Shown: positions 18,023-26,013 of the stretch, piece by piece
Position numbering within the stretch: the first letter of the stretch is position 1
How the letters are laid out: each line of letters opens with the position of its first letter
Translations under genes and position numbers: made by a program
Notes under the pieces: generated by a model
Seen by the model: the letters and a program-made list of their open reading frames with translations, nothing else
Database searches by the model: none
Told to the model about the DNA's origin: nothing
IMG/VR virus record: IMGVR_UViG_3300003690_003506
Span: 1 to 62,104 of that record
Source of the DNA: a virus
Reading direction: 5' to 3' (one strand)
DNA: 62,104 bases

Positions 18023-19186
18023 ATGAGAAAAGTATGTGTCGTAACCGGCTATAGATCTGATTATACAAAATTAAAAAGTATTTTAAGTGGCATTAAGAAA
18101 CAAAAAGACTTAAAACTGCAATTGGTTGTTTTCGGCGCGCATATGCTCGACAGCTTTGGCAAAACTGTAGATCAAATTGAAGGGGACGGTTTTCCGGTTG
18201 ATTTAAAGTTGACCACGAATATTGATGGAAATACACCCTATTGTATGGCCAAATCAATCGGTTTGGCAGTTATTGAGCTCACCGGCTCTCTGGAGCATCT
18301 CAACCCAGACTTAGTATTAATTGTAGGCGATCGTTATGAAATATTTTCTGTTGCTATTGCAGCTAGCATATCAAATATTCCTGTTGCACACGTTCAGGGC
18401 GGTGAACTAAGCGGAACAATTGATGAAGTGCTGAGGCATTGTATTACAAAATTGTCTCATATTCATTTTCCTTCTACTTCTTTGAGTGCAAAAAGAATCG
18501 AATATTTAGGTGAGAATCCTGATAATATATATAATGTAGGATGTCCCGCCATAGATTTTATCAAAAAGACTAAATTTGTTGGAAAAGAAAATATTAAAAC
18601 CTTAGAAGGCCTTAAATATTCAAATTTGGACTTAAGCAGCCCGTATTTTATTTTAATACAACACCCAGTCACAACTGATTACGCCCAATCGGGCCCCGAT
18701 ATGAAAACTGTTTTGGAGGCATTGCAGGAAATCGGCACCCAAACAATTCTCATTTATCCCAATCCCGACGCAGGTGCAGACGAAATTCTCCGCGAAATAA
18801 GAAGTTTTGGGACAATTCATGGCAAGAATTCTATTTTGGTCAATAAATATAAAAATATACCGTTTGATTCCTATTTGAATTTGCTTAAGTATAGCAGCTG
18901 CTTAATAGGCAACTCTAGTAGTGGAATCCGCGAAGCGCATGCTTTTGGGACACCGGTTATTAACGTAGGGCGCCGCCAGGAAGGCCGCGAGCGTACACAA
19001 AATATTATAGATGTCCGCTGTGAAAAACAGCTTATCATCGATGCTATTTTGGATGTTCAAGATAAAAAATATAATATTGAAGAAACTCTCTATGGCAACG
19101 GTCATGCCGGCACAAAGATAGCAGATATTTTATCAGATATTGATATCGACAAAATAATAAACAAGAGACTTCATTTTGAATTATGA
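18023..19186 (+). CDS. neuC: UDP-GlcNAc 2-epimerase, hydrolysing (NeuC-like)
   Basis: A 387-aa GT-B-fold hydrolysing epimerase. In sialate synthesis it turns UDP-GlcNAc into ManNAc plus UDP; legionaminate relatives (LegG) use a UDP-diamino sugar. The N-terminus has the NeuC-type opening VVTGYRSDYTKL. Active-site candidates are Asp103 in VGDRYE, Glu128 in QGGELSG, the TIDEVLRH segment and His214 in QHPVT; GNSSSGIREA follows for nucleotide binding. The length matches the family. It overlaps neuA by four bases. No LegB/LegC-like gene is present in the window. Confidence 0.9.
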   Translation: MRKVCVVTGYRSDYTKLKSILSGIKKQKDLKLQLVVFGAHMLDSFGKTVDQIEGDGFPVDLKLTTNIDGNTPYCMAKSIGLAVIELTGSLEHLNPDLVLIVGDRYEIFSVAIAASISNIPVAHVQGGELSGTIDEVLRHCITKLSHIHFPSTSLSAKRIEYLGENPDNIYNVGCPAIDFIKKTKFVGKENIKTLEGLKYSNLDLSSPYFILIQHPVTTDYAQSGPDMKTVLEALQEIGTQTILIYPNPDAGADEILREIRSFGTIHGKNSILVNKYKNIPFDSYLNLLKYSSCLIGNSSSGIREAHAFGTPVINVGRRQEGRERTQNIIDVRCEKQLIIDAILDVQDKKYNIEETLYGNGHAGTKIADILSDIDIDKIINKRLHFEL

Positions 19187-19842
19187 AAGAATTTGCAATT
19201 TTAATACCTGCCCGCGGCGGCTCTAAAAGAATACCAAATAAAAATATAGTTGAACTAGCTGGTCGCCCTTTGATTGAATACTCAATAGAAGAAAGCTTAA
19301 AAGTTACAAAAAATGTATACGTAAGCACAGATTGCCCCAATATTAAAAAAGTTTGCGACAAATATAAAGATGTAAAGATTGTTCATCGTCCTATGAAGTT
19401 AGCAGAAGATGATTCTACAACAAATTCAGTTATAGAACACTTTTTAGAAAATCATAAAGTTGGTATTTTTGCATTGGTACAAGCAACATCTCCGCTTTTA
19501 AAATCTTTTTATTTAAAGGAAGGATTTAATAAATTTAAAAAAGGCGTGTATGATACGGTTATATCAGCCAATAAAACTGTAGAGTTTTATTGGAGACAGG
19601 ACGGAACTCCATTAAATTTTGATTTGTCTAATAAAAAGAGGACACAGGATATAGAAGATTGGTTTGTTGAAAACGGAGCTTTTTATATAACGACCAAAGA
19701 TTCTTTTTATAAGAGAAACAACTTAATAGGTGATAAAGTAGCATTTATCGAGATGCCTAAAATTGATTCAATAGATATTGATAATTATGATGATCTTGAA
19801 ATGGCTGAATCAATAATCTTCTACAGAAAGGAGAAAGAGTGA
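19183..19842 (+). CDS. neuA: CMP-nonulosonate cytidylyltransferase (NeuA-like)
   Basis: A 219-aa cytidylyltransferase that activates a nonulosonic acid with CTP. The CTP-binding P-loop-like motif PARGGSKRIPNKN (residues 9-21) is intact, followed by VSTDCP and ATSPLL, all family marks, and a C-terminal segment with IDSIDIDNYDD for the metal. The length equals single-domain NeuA enzymes. ATG at 19183 overlaps neuC. With neuB and neuC it completes the three core steps from UDP-sugar to CMP-nonulosonate; the transferase could be the gene at 12818. Confidence 0.92.
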   Translation: MKEFAILIPARGGSKRIPNKNIVELAGRPLIEYSIEESLKVTKNVYVSTDCPNIKKVCDKYKDVKIVHRPMKLAEDDSTTNSVIEHFLENHKVGIFALVQATSPLLKSFYLKEGFNKFKKGVYDTVISANKTVEFYWRQDGTPLNFDLSNKKRTQDIEDWFVENGAFYITTKDSFYKRNNLIGDKVAFIEMPKIDSIDIDNYDDLEMAESIIFYRKEKE

Positions 19843-20849
19843 AAAGAATTTTGGTCTGTGGCGCCGGCGGATTTATTGGCGGCGCTATGATAAAAAGGCT
19901 AAAAGCAGAGGGCCATTGGGTTCGAGGCGTCGATCGGAAGAAACACGAATTTTTTGAAGCCCGAGAGGTTGCTGATGAATTCATTATTGGCGATTTGCGA
20001 GATCCAGCTGTCTGTGACCAAGTTGTAACTGAAGATTTAGATGAAATTTATCAATTTGCGGCCGACATGGGGGGCGCCGGATTTGTGTTTACCGGCGAAA
20101 ATGATGCTGATATTATGCATAATTCGGCGATGATAAACCTCAATATTGCTGAACAGTGCGTAAAAAAGGGGGTCAATCGGATCTTTTACTCATCGTCGGC
20201 TTGTATGTACCCCCAACACAATCAGATGGATCCAGATAACCCCAATTGTACGGAAGATTCTGCATATCCAGCTCAGCCAGACTCAGAATATGGTTGGGAA
20301 AAGCTGTTTAGTGAGCGATTATGGTTCGCTTTTGCAAGAAATTATGATCTCACAGTTCGTGTTGCACGATATCACAACATCTTTGGGCCCGAGGGCACCT
20401 GGGACGGCGGTCGCGAGAAAGCTCCCGCAGCATTCTGTAGGAAGGTCGCTGTGGCCTCTGAGGGCGACGCTGTTGAGGTTTGGGGGGATGGCCTACAGAC
20501 GAGGTCCTTCCTCTATATTGACGAGTGTATAGAGGCTACCAGACGCCTTATGGACCATCCCACTTTTGAAGGCCCGGTAAATATTGGCTCCGAGGAGATG
20601 ATCGCGATCAATAAATTTGCTGAGATGGCAATTGACATTTCTGGTAAGAGTCTTACAATTGATAATATTGATGGGGAAAGATTTAAGACTAAATATGGAT
20701 TCCCCACACCAATTGGAGTTCGGGGACGCAATTCAGACAATGCGCTCATTCGTGAAAAACTCGGTTGGGATTACGAACAGCTGTTGCGCGTAGGAATGGA
20801 AAAGACCTATGCGTGGATATTACATCAAGTGGAGGCAATAAATGGCTAG
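19839..20849 (+). CDS. GDP-mannose 3,5-epimerase-like SDR enzyme
   Basis: A 336-aa extended SDR protein strikingly like GDP-mannose 3,5-epimerase, an enzyme best known from plant vitamin C synthesis and also found in bacteria. It keeps CGAGGFIGG for NAD, the AADMGG segment, SSSACMYP with Cys122, Tyr151 and Lys155 (YGWEK), and GGREKAPAAFCRK with Lys194, corresponding to the plant catalytic residues. The product would be GDP-L-galactose (or the gulose form). The GTG start overlaps the stop of neuA (GTGA) with AAAGGAGAAAG upstream. A possible user is the GT11-like transferase at 7178. Confidence 0.87.
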   Translation: MKRILVCGAGGFIGGAMIKRLKAEGHWVRGVDRKKHEFFEAREVADEFIIGDLRDPAVCDQVVTEDLDEIYQFAADMGGAGFVFTGENDADIMHNSAMINLNIAEQCVKKGVNRIFYSSSACMYPQHNQMDPDNPNCTEDSAYPAQPDSEYGWEKLFSERLWFAFARNYDLTVRVARYHNIFGPEGTWDGGREKAPAAFCRKVAVASEGDAVEVWGDGLQTRSFLYIDECIEATRRLMDHPTFEGPVNIGSEEMIAINKFAEMAIDISGKSLTIDNIDGERFKTKYGFPTPIGVRGRNSDNALIREKLGWDYEQLLRVGMEKTYAWILHQVEAING

Positions 20850-21714
20850 GTGCTTGGTTACAGGTCATAAAGGGTATATAGGATCAAAACTTTTTAGAGA
20901 GTTGGAAAATCTGGGGCACGAGGTTGTGGGAATCGATCTTGCTAGCCCGATACCGCATGATATCTGTCGTTTTTTAGAGGAAACCGGCGACGGCACATTT
21001 CATCCGTATTACCAGAACTTTCAACCCGAGTATATTTTTCATTTGGCGTGTTGGCCGAGAATTGGTTTATGTCTGGAAAAACCAGTTGAAACTATGCGTA
21101 ACAATGTATTGGCCGGTAGTATTGTGTTAAATTTTGCTAGAAAATGTAAATCTGTTAAAAGGGTGATATATTCATCTTCATCCTCTATTGTGGGTAACGG
21201 CGATGGTCCAACAAATCCGTATGCCCTTCAGAAGCTAATTACCGAAAAAGAGTGCGGTATATATTCAAGTGTTTACGGTCTGGATACTGTTTGCTTAAGA
21301 TATTTTAATGTTTATTCAGAAGATCAAAAGGCAGACGGACCCTACGCCACAGCTATAGCAAATTGGCGAAGAGCTCTGACAGAAGGCGACAAACCCTTTA
21401 TCACGGGCGATGGAGAACAAAGAAGAGATATGGTCCATGTAAGTGATGTGGTCTCGGCTAATATATTTGCTATGAACTATAGTAAAGATTTTAATGGCCA
21501 GCACTATGATGTGGGTACCGGCGAAAATATATCTTTAAATGAAATTAAAGATATTGTTCAGAAGCATCATAACATAAAATTTAACTATATTCCACGCCGC
21601 CCCGGAGAAGTCTTGAGTACCTGTGCAGATATAAATGGTTTGAAGAAATTAGGCTGGGTGGCTGCTACCACTATAGGGGAAGGAATTAATAGTTGTTTTA
21701 AACAAGAAAATTAA
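20842..21714 (+). CDS. NAD-dependent nucleotide-sugar epimerase/dehydratase
   Basis: A 290-aa extended SDR enzyme. NAD binding is seen in VTGHKGYIGS (residues 6-15), the serine-rich strand SSSSSIVG near 111, the catalytic pair Tyr127/Lys131 (YALQK) and RDMVHVSDV near residue 193, as in UDP-glucose 4-epimerase and related proteins. Compared with most members (310-340 aa) it is slightly short. It overlaps the upstream epimerase by eight bases. Substrate unknown; UDP-sugars are the usual ones. It closes the sugar block. Confidence 0.87.
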   Translation: MARCLVTGHKGYIGSKLFRELENLGHEVVGIDLASPIPHDICRFLEETGDGTFHPYYQNFQPEYIFHLACWPRIGLCLEKPVETMRNNVLAGSIVLNFARKCKSVKRVIYSSSSSIVGNGDGPTNPYALQKLITEKECGIYSSVYGLDTVCLRYFNVYSEDQKADGPYATAIANWRRALTEGDKPFITGDGEQRRDMVHVSDVVSANIFAMNYSKDFNGQHYDVGTGENISLNEIKDIVQKHHNIKFNYIPRRPGEVLSTCADINGLKKLGWVAATTIGEGINSCFKQEN

Positions 21715-21729
21715 AAAGGAGAAATTAAA

Positions 21730-21948
21730 ATGAAATTATCAAATCAAGCAATGGGGGCCCTTATGATGGCTCTCCAGAAGTCATTAATGGAGCAAAGTGA
21801 TATTCTCCCGTTATTGGCTGAAATGAATTTTGAGAAGGCGCCAACCGCAAAGCGATGGGGAACCAAGAATGGAGAATTAATTGTTAATAATCCTCCGGTG
21901 GTTTCACTTGCCGGCGTGGCGCCATCATTTACTATAGAAGAAGAATAA
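21730..21948 (+). CDS. Small conserved phage-type protein, unknown
   Basis: A 72-aa protein starting MKLSNQAMGALMMALQKSLMEQ, an amphipathic helix, then a basic spot (KRWGTKNGE) and an acidic end. It has a strong ribosome site, AAAGGAG (21715-21721), and a 15-base gap to the upstream gene. I have the impression of similar short proteins in marine T4-like phages but no function. It opens the small-gene region before the late sigma factor. Confidence 0.7.
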   Translation: MKLSNQAMGALMMALQKSLMEQSDILPLLAEMNFEKAPTAKRWGTKNGELIVNNPPVVSLAGVAPSFTIEEE

Positions 21949-21963
21949 GGAAAGGAGAGAAAA

Positions 21964-22125
21964 ATGACAAATCAAAAAAAAGTAGCAAGTGAAGCAAGAA
22001 TTGTTGAAATAGTTGACAATTTACTTCGTAAAGCTTTCCGTGATCAGGCACGAGATTTAGAGAAACACCTTAATGATATTGACAAGCGATTGTCTGCATT
22101 AGAAGACAAGACTAAACGTGCCTAG
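21964..22125 (+). CDS. 53-aa charged helical protein, unknown
   Basis: ATG 21964 to TAG 22123-22125 encodes 53 residues. It has AAGGAGAG upstream (21951-21958), lies 15 bases after the previous stop and overlaps the zinc-ribbon gene by eight bases. The sequence is highly charged and heptad-like (VEIVDNLLRKAF, then LEKHLNDIDKRLSALEDK), so a coiled coil is likely. No function is known. Confidence 0.65.
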   Translation: MTNQKKVASEARIVEIVDNLLRKAFRDQARDLEKHLNDIDKRLSALEDKTKRA

Positions 22126-22369
22126 ATATGTATACCGATGTAAAGAGTGCGATGAACTATCAGTAATTTCACATTTATCTGACGAAACAATTACAGAATG
22201 TCCCGAATGTGCCAAGTCTGATGTGTTGGTTAAAGTATTAACGTCGTTTACTACGACAAATAAAAATATATCGAATAAAACAAAAGTTGGTCAAATAACT
22301 GAAGAATTTATCCAAGACGCGCGTCAAGAATTGAGCCAACAAAAGGATGAATTGGACAAAAATAGATGA
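22118..22369 (+). CDS. FmdB-type zinc ribbon protein
   Basis: An 83-aa protein with an N-terminal zinc ribbon: Cys8-x2-Cys11 (YRCKEC) and Cys28-x2-Cys31 (ECPEC), in the FmdB pattern beginning MPRYVYRC. A charged helical tail of about 40 residues follows. Such proteins probably bind nucleic acid or protein partners; their role in phages is unknown. The start is GTG at 22118, inside the previous gene. The end overlaps the next gene by four bases. Confidence 0.8.
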   Translation: MPRYVYRCKECDELSVISHLSDETITECPECAKSDVLVKVLTSFTTTNKNISNKTKVGQITEEFIQDARQELSQQKDELDKNR

Positions 22370-22692
22370 CACTGTATATTATAATATCGGCGTCAATCAT
22401 TCTTAACCTATTGTTATTTTGGTATGTAATTAGATTATTAAGAAAATTTCTTTTTATATCGGAAACGATCTCCGATCTGTATCTTACAACAAGATCTTTT
22501 CAAGTATTTGCGCGTTCTTTATATAGTATGGATACATATCACGGTGAACCGATGATCCAGGAACTTGTATTCAAAATAAAAGAAGTTATTGAAGAAGTAG
22601 AAAATTTTAGAGACGTATTTGAATACACATTAGATGAAGAAATAGAGGAAGAACTTAATGCCACTGAAGAAGAAGCGACGAGCACGCACTAA
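22366..22692 (+). CDS. Small single-helix membrane protein
   Basis: A 108-aa protein. Residues 4-22 (YIIISASIILNLLLFWYVI) form one clear membrane helix at the N-terminus. A soluble, helical and very acidic C-terminal part follows, ending in a Glu-rich stretch. An orientation cannot be settled. It overlaps the zinc-ribbon gene by four bases and the sigma factor by 35 bases, so expression is coupled to both. No family recognised. Confidence 0.75.
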   Translation: MTLYIIISASIILNLLLFWYVIRLLRKFLFISETISDLYLTTRSFQVFARSLYSMDTYHGEPMIQELVFKIKEVIEEVENFRDVFEYTLDEEIEEELNATEEEATSTH

Positions 22693-23356
22693 AAATTATT
22701 ATTTTACACAAGTACACGAAGATGCAATTGTAAAATATGCCGCTACCAACGATCTAGGTTTAAGAACACATTTATATATTGAATATATACAGCCCGCCTT
22801 TGATCAAATGGTTGATAAAATAATTTATACTTATCGATTTACAACCCTTCCAAATATTGATTATTTAAAAGACGACTGCAAGGTGTGGCTTACCACTATA
22901 TTAAACAAATACGATCCCAATAAAGGCTCAAAGGCCTTTTCATATTTTTCTGTTGTTACAAAAAATTGGTTTATTCACAAGGTGAAAAGAACCCAAAAGC
23001 GTAATGCAACAGAAGTGTTTATGGAAGATATGCTTAATCAGCTTGAAGAAGATTTGATATCAGCAGAACCAACTTATGAACAAAAAAGAACTGATTTAGA
23101 ATTTTGGGAATCGTTAAATGGGGAGATTGATACCTGGAATTCTTTCATGCTTAAAGAAAATGAAAAAAAAGTTCTTATGGCAGTCCGCATTTTACTAGAT
23201 TCAGCCGATACAATTGAAATTTTTAATAAAAAAGCTATTTACTTATATCTACGAGAGATTACTGGACTCAACACAAAACAGGTTGTTAATAACTTAAATA
23301 AATTAAGAAAAAGATATAAGGTATTTAAAAACAAATGGGAAAACGGCGAAATTTAA
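22658..23356 (+). CDS. gp55: gp55-like late sigma factor
   Basis: A 232-aa protein resembling the T4 gp55 family of minimal sigma factors, which direct host RNA polymerase to late promoters. The pattern seen is a basic N-terminus (MPLKKKRRARTKNYYF), then LTTILNKYDPNKGSKAFSYF and TKNWFIHKVKR, which corresponds to the sigma region 2 core, and a C-terminal helical part (LYLREITGLNTKQVVNNL). It starts 35 bases inside the preceding gene and ends 22 bases inside the next. It is placed just before the virion genes, as expected for a switch to late transcription. Confidence 0.8.
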   Translation: MPLKKKRRARTKNYYFTQVHEDAIVKYAATNDLGLRTHLYIEYIQPAFDQMVDKIIYTYRFTTLPNIDYLKDDCKVWLTTILNKYDPNKGSKAFSYFSVVTKNWFIHKVKRTQKRNATEVFMEDMLNQLEEDLISAEPTYEQKRTDLEFWESLNGEIDTWNSFMLKENEKKVLMAVRILLDSADTIEIFNKKAIYLYLREITGLNTKQVVNNLNKLRKRYKVFKNKWENGEI

Positions 23357-23646
23357 ATTTAGATGATTATATAGAAGAGGCGACCACTAATATTCGTGAA
23401 GACCGAGCTATGGCTAAGTCTCTTTTAATGGATGCAATCAGTGATATGAAGTTATCTGATTCAGCCCGCAAGGAACTCGGACCAATTGCGGCAAAATATG
23501 TAGAAAATTTGCAGCGCTCAAACGAACAAATGGTTAAGTTGGGCGCGCTTCTTCAAAAACAGAAATCACAGCAATTTGGATTGTCACCCGATGATAAAGA
23601 ACAATTATTTGATCTTCTAAACGAAGGGACCCCGATCGATGACTGA
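23335..23646 (+). CDS. Helical phage protein of unknown function
   Basis: A 103-aa hydrophilic protein, mostly helical by composition: DDYIEEATTNIREDRAMA, then AAKYVENLQRSNEQMVKL, which could be a coiled coil, then FDLLNE near the end. The start lies 22 bases inside the sigma factor gene and the end overlaps the next gene by eight bases. It might be a small terminase subunit or a sigma partner, as the position allows both, but no motif supports either. Confidence 0.7.
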   Translation: MGKRRNLNLDDYIEEATTNIREDRAMAKSLLMDAISDMKLSDSARKELGPIAAKYVENLQRSNEQMVKLGALLQKQKSQQFGLSPDDKEQLFDLLNEGTPIDD

Positions 23647-24910
23647 AACATTTCGCACCGCCGGCGGCCTTCCATTGGAAGACTTCTTTGAACACAGGCC
23701 CATAGAAGATGAAAACTTGGTTCCGGCAGTCGACCCTCGACGTGATAATACTACAACACAACTGCGCACTGCCTTACACGCGCTGAGAACGCCAAAAGAC
23801 GGGTTTGTTTACGAAGGTGTTGTTATTAATGTTTATCCTTCAAATACGGCTGCCTATGTGAAAAGAGGGCAAGCCTTGAATATGAAAGCAATCACAAGAA
23901 ATCTGATGAACCCACAAAGCAATTTTAAACTTCCTATTGACACTGAACCATCTATCAATGTATATAAGGTTTTTATGAGAGGAGATGCAAAGCCATTTCC
24001 GTGTGGCCCAAACGATCCTATTATATATACTTATCCGGAGATTCTTGCTCATGAAAGTCTCCGAGACAAAGAACCATTTTCAGTTGGAACCATCGTTGAA
24101 CTCGACGATAAAAAGCAATCAACCATAGTTAATTTTTATCCTGGCGCGGTTCCCATTCAATGGAAAGATAAATCTAACAAGAGGTCTCTGTTTAAAAATA
24201 AGACGCCTGTTACGGTCGACGCCGTAGTTGACCGGCCTGCTACTGGTACTCGCGCCGCTCGCAGGGAAGCCTCGCGCGCCGCCGCCCGCGCAGCCGCTCT
24301 CGCCGCGAAATCTGGCATTCGAAAACAAATATTTGAAGAGAATAATTATACTTTGAAGCTTAGGCATAATCATACCGGCGTGAGATCAAATGCTATTCTT
24401 AATAAAACACATCAAGTAGCTTTGAAAGCCAAACATCAAAGTAAAATCAAATCTGTAACGAGGGAAATGAGAATGCGAGTAAAGACCCTAGAAAAGATTT
24501 TCTTGAAAGAAGGCGGCACATTTGACCCTTATGCCATAAATAATAATACAAATGCGACAGGGTTGATTCAGTGGATGCCATCCACAGCCCGGGCCTTCGG
24601 GATCACCACCGATGAGTTACTGAAGAAGGGGCCAGACTTTCAGCTAGATCAGGTACTGAAATATTTTAAAAAGAATAAGGCGCAGAGACCTAGCAGTAAC
24701 TGGGAAGAGGTAGACTGGTATTTCATTGTTTTTTATCCGAGTGCCATTGGAAAGAAAGACGACTATGTGATCGGGTACACCGGTAAGACTAATGCCGAGA
24801 GAGCCGAGAGAGCAACGTACACCGCCTCCGTTAATAAGGGATACATAGATCCACACCATCCTCGCGGATGGATCACGCGCCGCTCAGTGAGAGCGGCATG
24901 GATGAGGTGA
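23639..24910 (+). CDS. Virion-associated lytic transglycosylase-like protein
   Basis: A 423-aa protein. The C-terminal part from about residue 280 resembles a lysozyme-like/SLT transglycosylase: probable catalytic Glu291 in KEGG, then DPYAINNNTNATGLIQWMP and STARAFG, matching the family pattern E...NP.A.S..GA.GL.Q.MP.TA...G. The N-terminal 190 residues are beta-rich and may attach it to the hub. Between them lies a linker of Ala/Arg (TGTRAARREASRAAARAA), locally GC-rich. As first gene of the virion block it likely cuts peptidoglycan during entry, comparable in role to T4 gp5. Confidence 0.75.
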   Translation: MTETFRTAGGLPLEDFFEHRPIEDENLVPAVDPRRDNTTTQLRTALHALRTPKDGFVYEGVVINVYPSNTAAYVKRGQALNMKAITRNLMNPQSNFKLPIDTEPSINVYKVFMRGDAKPFPCGPNDPIIYTYPEILAHESLRDKEPFSVGTIVELDDKKQSTIVNFYPGAVPIQWKDKSNKRSLFKNKTPVTVDAVVDRPATGTRAARREASRAAARAAALAAKSGIRKQIFEENNYTLKLRHNHTGVRSNAILNKTHQVALKAKHQSKIKSVTREMRMRVKTLEKIFLKEGGTFDPYAINNNTNATGLIQWMPSTARAFGITTDELLKKGPDFQLDQVLKYFKKNKAQRPSSNWEEVDWYFIVFYPSAIGKKDDYVIGYTGKTNAERAERATYTASVNKGYIDPHHPRGWITRRSVRAAWMR

Positions 24911-24936
24911 CGTCATGAGGAAGGTATAAATAAAGA

Positions 24937-26001
24937 ATGGGCGGAAAAAGAAATAATAAACTAATCGATACACAGCTGATGTCAGATCGAGATAAGGCTG
25001 TCTACGACGCGCTCCCGGCTGATGAAAAGTTAATTTGGCTCGGCTTTGGCATAGGCGAACGACGCAATTTTGATGTGCCTGAATTTAATAAGTTGCCTTG
25101 GGAACAGGTTCACCAGAAAGGAAATGCTTTTATAACCTTAGGATTGGATCGAAACGGCGACGAGACTTCTGGTTTTGGGGCCCAAGGCGCTACACATTGT
25201 GGTGCAGTGGATATCGTCGCCGGCCGCAAAGGGTATCTCGCACGCAAACGAAGAAAAAGGAGTGGCACTATTAGAATTGTGGATAATGATTTTGTTCTTG
25301 ACGCCGCGCGCCTATATCTTAGTCAAAGAGCTGATCCTGATGGGTATTTCCGAATAATGCCAGGGAATGTGGGAAATACAAGCGACGAGGAGCCTCGTTC
25401 TGCTGCCGTACTTAAAGCAGATGCTGTAAGAATTGTCGGACGTGAAAACATTAAATTAGTAACAAGAACAGATATAATGAATTCTCAGGGAGGAATATTA
25501 ACAAATATGATTAAGGGTTCATATGGCATTGATTTAATGGCAATGAATGGTGCTGGGGGCCAGCAGCCCCTAGTAAAGGGCGATAACCTTGTGGAGCTGT
25601 TAACCGTTTTGATCCAGCTTATTCAGCAGCTGGCGTCGACATTCACAACGTATGTGTCAGAAACCAGAAAGTTTCAGACTGCCTTAATAACGCATGATCA
25701 TTTGGCTCCATTTTTTGGTAATATGACTGCTCCAGATTTCCGAAACAACATTCCCACAGGGATAAACACCTTGATTAATAATGTCTGCAATGTTGATGTA
25801 GGAGCCCGTACCACCCAACTGGCCCTCAATCAGCTGATATTTGAATATTTGAGCTCTCCCGGCGGCGCCGAATTTGGTGAAAGCGGCGGCGGCGTTGGGA
25901 ATCATGGACATGTGGATGATGAAGGTGAGCCCGGGCATAAACACCAACTGAGCCCCGGCCCCACCAGAAATATATTAAGTATTTACAATAGTACTAACTA
26001 A
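24937..26001 (+). CDS. Probable baseplate/tail protein
   Basis: A 354-aa protein without a firm family. Residues 130-210 have repeating strand patterns (LKADAVRIVGRENIKLVTRTD), as seen in phage spike or hub proteins; the end has a His/Gly-rich stretch (NHGHVDDEGEPGHKHQL), possibly metal-binding. It lies between a transglycosylase-like gene and the 2009-aa virion protein, so a baseplate place is likely. GAGGAAGG (24917-24924) precedes the ATG at 24937 by 12 bases, with the sequence TATAAATA (24925-24932) between. Confidence 0.7.
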   Translation: MGGKRNNKLIDTQLMSDRDKAVYDALPADEKLIWLGFGIGERRNFDVPEFNKLPWEQVHQKGNAFITLGLDRNGDETSGFGAQGATHCGAVDIVAGRKGYLARKRRKRSGTIRIVDNDFVLDAARLYLSQRADPDGYFRIMPGNVGNTSDEEPRSAAVLKADAVRIVGRENIKLVTRTDIMNSQGGILTNMIKGSYGIDLMAMNGAGGQQPLVKGDNLVELLTVLIQLIQQLASTFTTYVSETRKFQTALITHDHLAPFFGNMTAPDFRNNIPTGINTLINNVCNVDVGARTTQLALNQLIFEYLSSPGGAEFGESGGGVGNHGHVDDEGEPGHKHQLSPGPTRNILSIYNSTN

Positions 26002-26013
26002 TGGACAACGATA

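Noticed and set aside
24908-24915. Palindrome TGACGTCA at the end of the transglycosylase-like gene
   Set aside because: It covers the stop codon, has no longer stem and no T-run, so neither terminator nor operator can be supported.
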